Shown one piece after another: positions 22,735 to 25,867 of a stretch of DNA of 25,867 nucleotides. Positions within the stretch are counted from its first letter, which is position 1; every line of letters starts with the position of its first letter. The DNA comes from Bacteroidota bacterium (GTDB lineage: Bacteria > Spirochaetota > Spirochaetia > JABMQR01), in contig JABMQR010000130.1 in assembly GCA_013202335.1 (NCBI GenBank), positions 1 to 25,867 of the forward strand, read 5' to 3'. The notes below the pieces were generated by a model. That model was given only the letters and a program-made list of their open reading frames with translations, was not told the DNA's origin and did not search any database. The position numbers and the translations under genes were made by a program.

Positions 22735-25200
22735 ATGAATTTGATAACGCTTAATGGTGAGTGGGAGATCTCATCGATTGATGGTACTTATAATCTTACC
22801 GGGGAAGTTCCCGGGTCCCTTTTTTACTCTCTTGAAAAACAGGGAGAGTTTGGGAAAGAGGGAGTTTTCTACCGTGAGAACAATCGGGCCTGCCTTGGTA
22901 TTGCAGACAGAGATTTTATCTATTCCAGAAACTTTACCATTGATGCAGATTTCCTGAACAGCACAAATGAAATATATCTTGAGGCTGATGGACTGGATAC
23001 CCTGACCGAAGTCAGGCTGAATGGGGTACTGGTGGGGAAAACCCGTAATATGCACAGACAGTATCGGTTTGTGGTCTCAGAGCATCTTGAACCTGGTAAA
23101 AACCGCATTGAGATAACCTTTTTCAATTCACTTGAATATATAAGAAATGAACATAAACGACGTCCAATGATTGCCGATGGGGATGATGGAGTTACTACAG
23201 TGACTGGTTATCATATGATACGGAAGAGCCATTGCAGCTTCGGTTGGGACTGGGGTCCACAGATTCCTGATCTCGGTATTTGGAGAGATATAAGGTTGGT
23301 TTCGTATCCTTCCGGTCGTATCAATACCGTACACATCACTCAAACTCATGAAGAATCAGGAGTTATTTTGATCTTTGCTCCGGACTGTACCATTTCTCCC
23401 TGTACACATCCTATACTGCAGATACTGGTGAAAGCGCCTGATGGAACAGAATATAATGTAATTGGTAAGACGGACAAAGAGGCCCATCTGGTAATTGAGA
23501 ACCCTGAACTCTGGTGGCCTCATGGGCTGGGAGCTCAACCTCTGTACGAAGTGATCTGCCGGCTTGTGGATGATAAGACAAATATTCATGATTGGCAGTG
23601 CAGGGTGGGATTACGGACTCTCACCATAGAGCAAAAGGCCGATGAGTGGGGTGAGTCATTCTGCTTCGCGGTAAACGGGGTGCCTGTATTTGCCAGAGGA
23701 GCAAACTATATACCTGAAGATGTATATCTGACCCGAACAGATAGAGCTAAAACAGAAAAACTGATACAGAATTGCTGTGAAGCGAATTTTAATTCTATTC
23801 GTGTGTGGGGCGGCGGGGTATATCCTGAAGACTATTTCTATGATCTTTGTGATGAATATGGTTTAATCGTCTGGCAGGATTTGATGTTTGCCTGTGCAAT
23901 ATATGATATTAGAAATGATGCATTTCTGAATGAGATAAAAGAGGAGATTCAGGATAATCTCTTAAGAATACGGCATCATGCCTCTCTCGGTTTGATTTGC
24001 GGTAACAATGAGATGGAGTGGTTTTTTGTTGATTACGATACATTCCATCAGTCAAAAGAACAGGAATTCGAATATATCAAGCAGTACCATATAGTGATTC
24101 CTGAAATAGTCAGAAATGTCTGTCCGGAGATTTTTTACTGGTCCTCATCCCCGTCTTCCGGCGGATATTTCGAGGAACCCAATTCAGCAGATAAGGGTGA
24201 TTGCCACTATTGGGCCGTTTGGCACGGAAATCAGGATTTTTCTGAGTACAAAAAGCATTATTTTCGGTTCATGTCCGAATTTGGATTTGAATCTTTTCCT
24301 GCAATGAATACTATTCACAGTTTTACTGAACCTGAAGATCTGAATATATTTTCTCCGGTAATGGAGGAGCACCAGAAAAGGATTGGCGGGAATGGTAAGA
24401 TTCTTAACTACATTGCCCGCTATTTCAGATACCCGAAAGATCTGGACTCACTTGTCTATATCTCCCAGTTGTCTCAGTCAGAAGCGCTTCGGCACGGGAT
24501 TGAGCATTGGAGACGTAACCGGGGTAGATGTATGGGTTCAATATACTGGCAGCTGAACGACAACTGGCCGGTGGCTTCGTGGTCGAGCATCGATTATTAC
24601 GGGAGATGGAAAGCTCTTCACTACATGGTAAAAAGGGCGTATAACAACATACTTGTATCCTGCGATGGAGATGAGCGGTCTGCTGCTGTGTATCTGGCTA
24701 ATGAGGGAAAAACGGAAGTTATCGGAGAGCTGGAGTGGTGGATGTCAGCAGTATCGGGTGAAACCCTTGATTTGGGAATTATTGATGTACAGGTTGATCC
24801 TTTTACCAGTAAAGAGCTGGTTGGACTGGATTTTTCTCAGGATCTCATCGGGAACGTCTCCCGTGACAGAGTTCTTTTCTTCAGATTTAAAAGCATTGAG
24901 GGAGAATGTTTTTACGGGGATCACTGTTTTCTTCCCTGGAAATCTCTCAGCCTTCAGGAACCGAATCTCTCTGCAGTTGTGGAGGACTCCGGTAATACGC
25001 TAATAATTACAGTACGGGCTCAAAAGCCAGCACTTTTTGTTGAATTGGAGCTTGCGGATAGAGATGTGGTTTTTTCAGATAATTTCTTTAATCTGCAAAA
25101 TGGAATAGAACGGACGTTATTTCTGAAGAAAGATGACCTTACCGTAAGGGAGATTGAGTCTAACTTAAGGCTGCGATCTTTATATAATTCCTATAGTTAA
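22735..25200 (+). CDS. Beta-mannosidase, GH2 family
   Basis: Cytoplasmic exo-beta-mannosidase of 821 aa (usual length) with no signal peptide, so it should cleave imported beta-mannosides or manno-oligosaccharides. The N-terminal sugar-binding domain starts at LNGEWEI with VPGSLFYSL, then FDW-type motifs (CSFGWDWGPQIPDLGIW). The Ig-like domain includes NPELWWPHGLGAQPLYEV. The catalytic barrel starts near NGVPVFARGANYIPEDV, with NSIRVWGGGVYPEDYFYDLCDEYGLIVWQD. The acid/base is Glu426 in GNNE and the nucleophile is Glu515 in SEFGFE. Both catalytic residues are present, so it should be active. AAGGA lies 8 nt upstream of ATG 22735. It is the last gene of the mannoside operon. Confidence 0.93.
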   Translation: MNLITLNGEWEISSIDGTYNLTGEVPGSLFYSLEKQGEFGKEGVFYRENNRACLGIADRDFIYSRNFTIDADFLNSTNEIYLEADGLDTLTEVRLNGVLVGKTRNMHRQYRFVVSEHLEPGKNRIEITFFNSLEYIRNEHKRRPMIADGDDGVTTVTGYHMIRKSHCSFGWDWGPQIPDLGIWRDIRLVSYPSGRINTVHITQTHEESGVILIFAPDCTISPCTHPILQILVKAPDGTEYNVIGKTDKEAHLVIENPELWWPHGLGAQPLYEVICRLVDDKTNIHDWQCRVGLRTLTIEQKADEWGESFCFAVNGVPVFARGANYIPEDVYLTRTDRAKTEKLIQNCCEANFNSIRVWGGGVYPEDYFYDLCDEYGLIVWQDLMFACAIYDIRNDAFLNEIKEEIQDNLLRIRHHASLGLICGNNEMEWFFVDYDTFHQSKEQEFEYIKQYHIVIPEIVRNVCPEIFYWSSSPSSGGYFEEPNSADKGDCHYWAVWHGNQDFSEYKKHYFRFMSEFGFESFPAMNTIHSFTEPEDLNIFSPVMEEHQKRIGGNGKILNYIARYFRYPKDLDSLVYISQLSQSEALRHGIEHWRRNRGRCMGSIYWQLNDNWPVASWSSIDYYGRWKALHYMVKRAYNNILVSCDGDERSAAVYLANEGKTEVIGELEWWMSAVSGETLDLGIIDVQVDPFTSKELVGLDFSQDLIGNVSRDRVLFFRFKSIEGECFYGDHCFLPWKSLSLQEPNLSAVVEDSGNTLIITVRAQKPALFVELELADRDVVFSDNFFNLQNGIERTLFLKKDDLTVREIESNLRLRSLYNSYS

Positions 25201-25221
25201 TGGGGGCAACTTCAAAAATAC

Positions 25222-25250
25222 CCGGGGAGAGCCCATCTGCTCTCTTCCGG
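25222..25250. terminator. Hairpin between convergent genes
   Basis: GAGAGC (25227-25232) pairs with GCTCTC (25239-25244) across a 6-nt loop, with an outer CCGG/CCGG pair separated by a small bulge. It lies between the ends of the mannosidase (+) and the isomerase-like gene (-). There is no good T-tract on the + side, so termination strength is uncertain. Confidence 0.5.
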
Positions 25251-25265
25251 ATCTTGCGTTCGTGA

Positions 25266-25867
25266 TTATTTGTACTTTTCAACCATTTTCATAAACCTGC
25301 AACCGTATTCTATATAATTCTGGTACATCAACTCTTCTTTAGAACCCTGAGAATCATCATGAAATACTACTTCCATGTGCGGTTCCATGGAGAATCCGCC
25401 GTCATATCCGTTTTTTAGTAAATGAGCAACGATCTTTTCTACATGTCCTTCACCTTCTCCGGCAAAAGTCCAATCAGTATCAGGAAAAATTCTATCGTTT
25501 TCCTGCAGATAGATTCCGTCCTTAATATGTATATAGTGGATGAACTCTTTTACTTTCACATAGAATTCATACGCATTCTGTTTTTTATAGGGTTTCTCTC
25601 CACTTCTGTCATAGGTCATGACGGGATTTCCCGTATCAAAAACCAATTTAAAGTTTGGAGAATCAACCGCTTCCAAAAGTCTTAACGTATGATCCGGTGA
25701 CATGCCGCCATAATTCATACAGTTTTCATGCAGGTAGAGGATGCCTGCGTTTTCACAAATTTTTACTAACGCAGTAACCTTTGAAAAAACCTCTTTTCGT
25801 ATTTCGGGGCTGTTTGGGTCGGAATTTGTTACTACAGCAAAACTCATCCCCCTGAGCATGGGGATTC
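25266..25867 (-). CDS. Sugar phosphate isomerase/epimerase-like TIM barrel, 5' end off window
   Basis: C-terminal part (about 200 residues) of a xylose-isomerase-like TIM-barrel protein (AP_endonuc_2 fold: sugar-phosphate isomerases, epimerases and inosose/hydroxypyruvate enzymes). The frame stays open to the window edge (IPMLRGM and onward), so the start lies outside. Probable metal ligands are visible in order: Glu in YLHENCMNYGG, Asp in LVFDTGNPV, His and Asp in YIHIKDGIY, Glu in SMEPHMEV. The GEGEGHVEKIV stretch is also typical. It faces the mannosidase tail-to-tail, so it belongs to another transcription unit whose nature is not visible. Likely interconverts a sugar or keto-sugar acid; substrate unknown. 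Confidence 0.85.
   Translation of the reverse strand, partial: IPMLRGMSFAVVTNSDPNSPEIRKEVFSKVTALVKICENAGILYLHENCMNYGGMSPDHTLRLLEAVDSPNFKLVFDTGNPVMTYDRSGEKPYKKQNAYEFYVKVKEFIHYIHIKDGIYLQENDRIFPDTDWTFAGEGEGHVEKIVAHLLKNGYDGGFSMEPHMEVVFHDDSQGSKEELMYQNYIEYGCRFMKMVEKYK

Noticed and set aside
24653..25003. 116-codon open frame inside the mannosidase
   Set aside because: It is a +1 shadow of a gene with intact GH2 sequence throughout; no ribosome binding site or recognisable domain.
1..25867. Mobile elements, CRISPR arrays, tRNA or rRNA genes
   Set aside because: No transposase or integrase sequence, no regularly spaced repeats, and no cloverleaf or rRNA-like sequence noticed in any gap.

Overview
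The window looks like part of a chromosome from a free-living, carbohydrate-using bacterium, most likely a spirochaete of the Spirochaetales. That guess rests on a moderately AT-rich composition, many sugar ABC cassettes, YesM/YesN-type two-component regulation, and an SBP with the look of spirochaetal homologues. It is a family-level inference, not a proof. No phage, insertion-sequence, CRISPR or RNA genes were seen.

Region 1 (1-11.7 kb, all + strand) is a rare-sugar or polyol uptake and catabolism cluster. It holds a ribose-type periplasmic binding protein whose visible frame is broken by an in-frame TGA, two hairpins, and a permease / double-ATPase / second permease set (RbsC-A-C type). 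These are followed by an SDR dehydrogenase, a zinc MDR polyol dehydrogenase, a fucose/arabinose-isomerase-like protein, a second MDR lacking the structural zinc site, an FGGY (xylulokinase-like) kinase and an aldo/keto reductase. Genes are tightly spaced with good ribosome binding sites. The aldo/keto reductase has its own promoter set inside an inverted repeat and is followed by a strong intrinsic terminator. The chemistry suggests import, oxidation/isomerisation to a ketose and phosphorylation, but the substrate cannot be named from sequence.

Region 2 (11.8-16.4 kb) holds an unusual 847-residue membrane protein: a His-rich N-terminal domain, an extracytoplasmic Cache sensor between two TM helices, a PAS domain and a DUF294/GlnD-like nucleotidyltransferase. 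A bidirectional terminator exactly fills the gap to a uroporphyrinogen-decarboxylase-like gene on the minus strand. That gene is divergent from an AraC regulator, and both promoters share a dyad and lack Shine-Dalgarno sites.

Region 3 (16.4-25.2 kb) is a mannoside-utilisation locus. A YesM-type histidine kinase and YesN/AraC-type response regulator (minus strand) are divergent from a family-1 solute-binding protein, two MalFG-type permeases and a GH2 beta-mannosidase. No ATPase is present, so a shared MsmX-type ATPase must be encoded elsewhere. The 348-bp divergent spacer carries repeated dyads and direct repeats. The 330-bp spacer after the binding-protein gene carries a terminator and a promoter with the same inverted half-sites (AAGTTTTTRATT) found before the aldo/keto reductase, tying regions 1 and 3 together. 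A sugar-phosphate isomerase/epimerase-like gene (minus strand) runs off the right edge.

The best candidates for something undescribed are the Cache-PAS-nucleotidyltransferase protein and the shared AAGTTTTTRATT operator pair.
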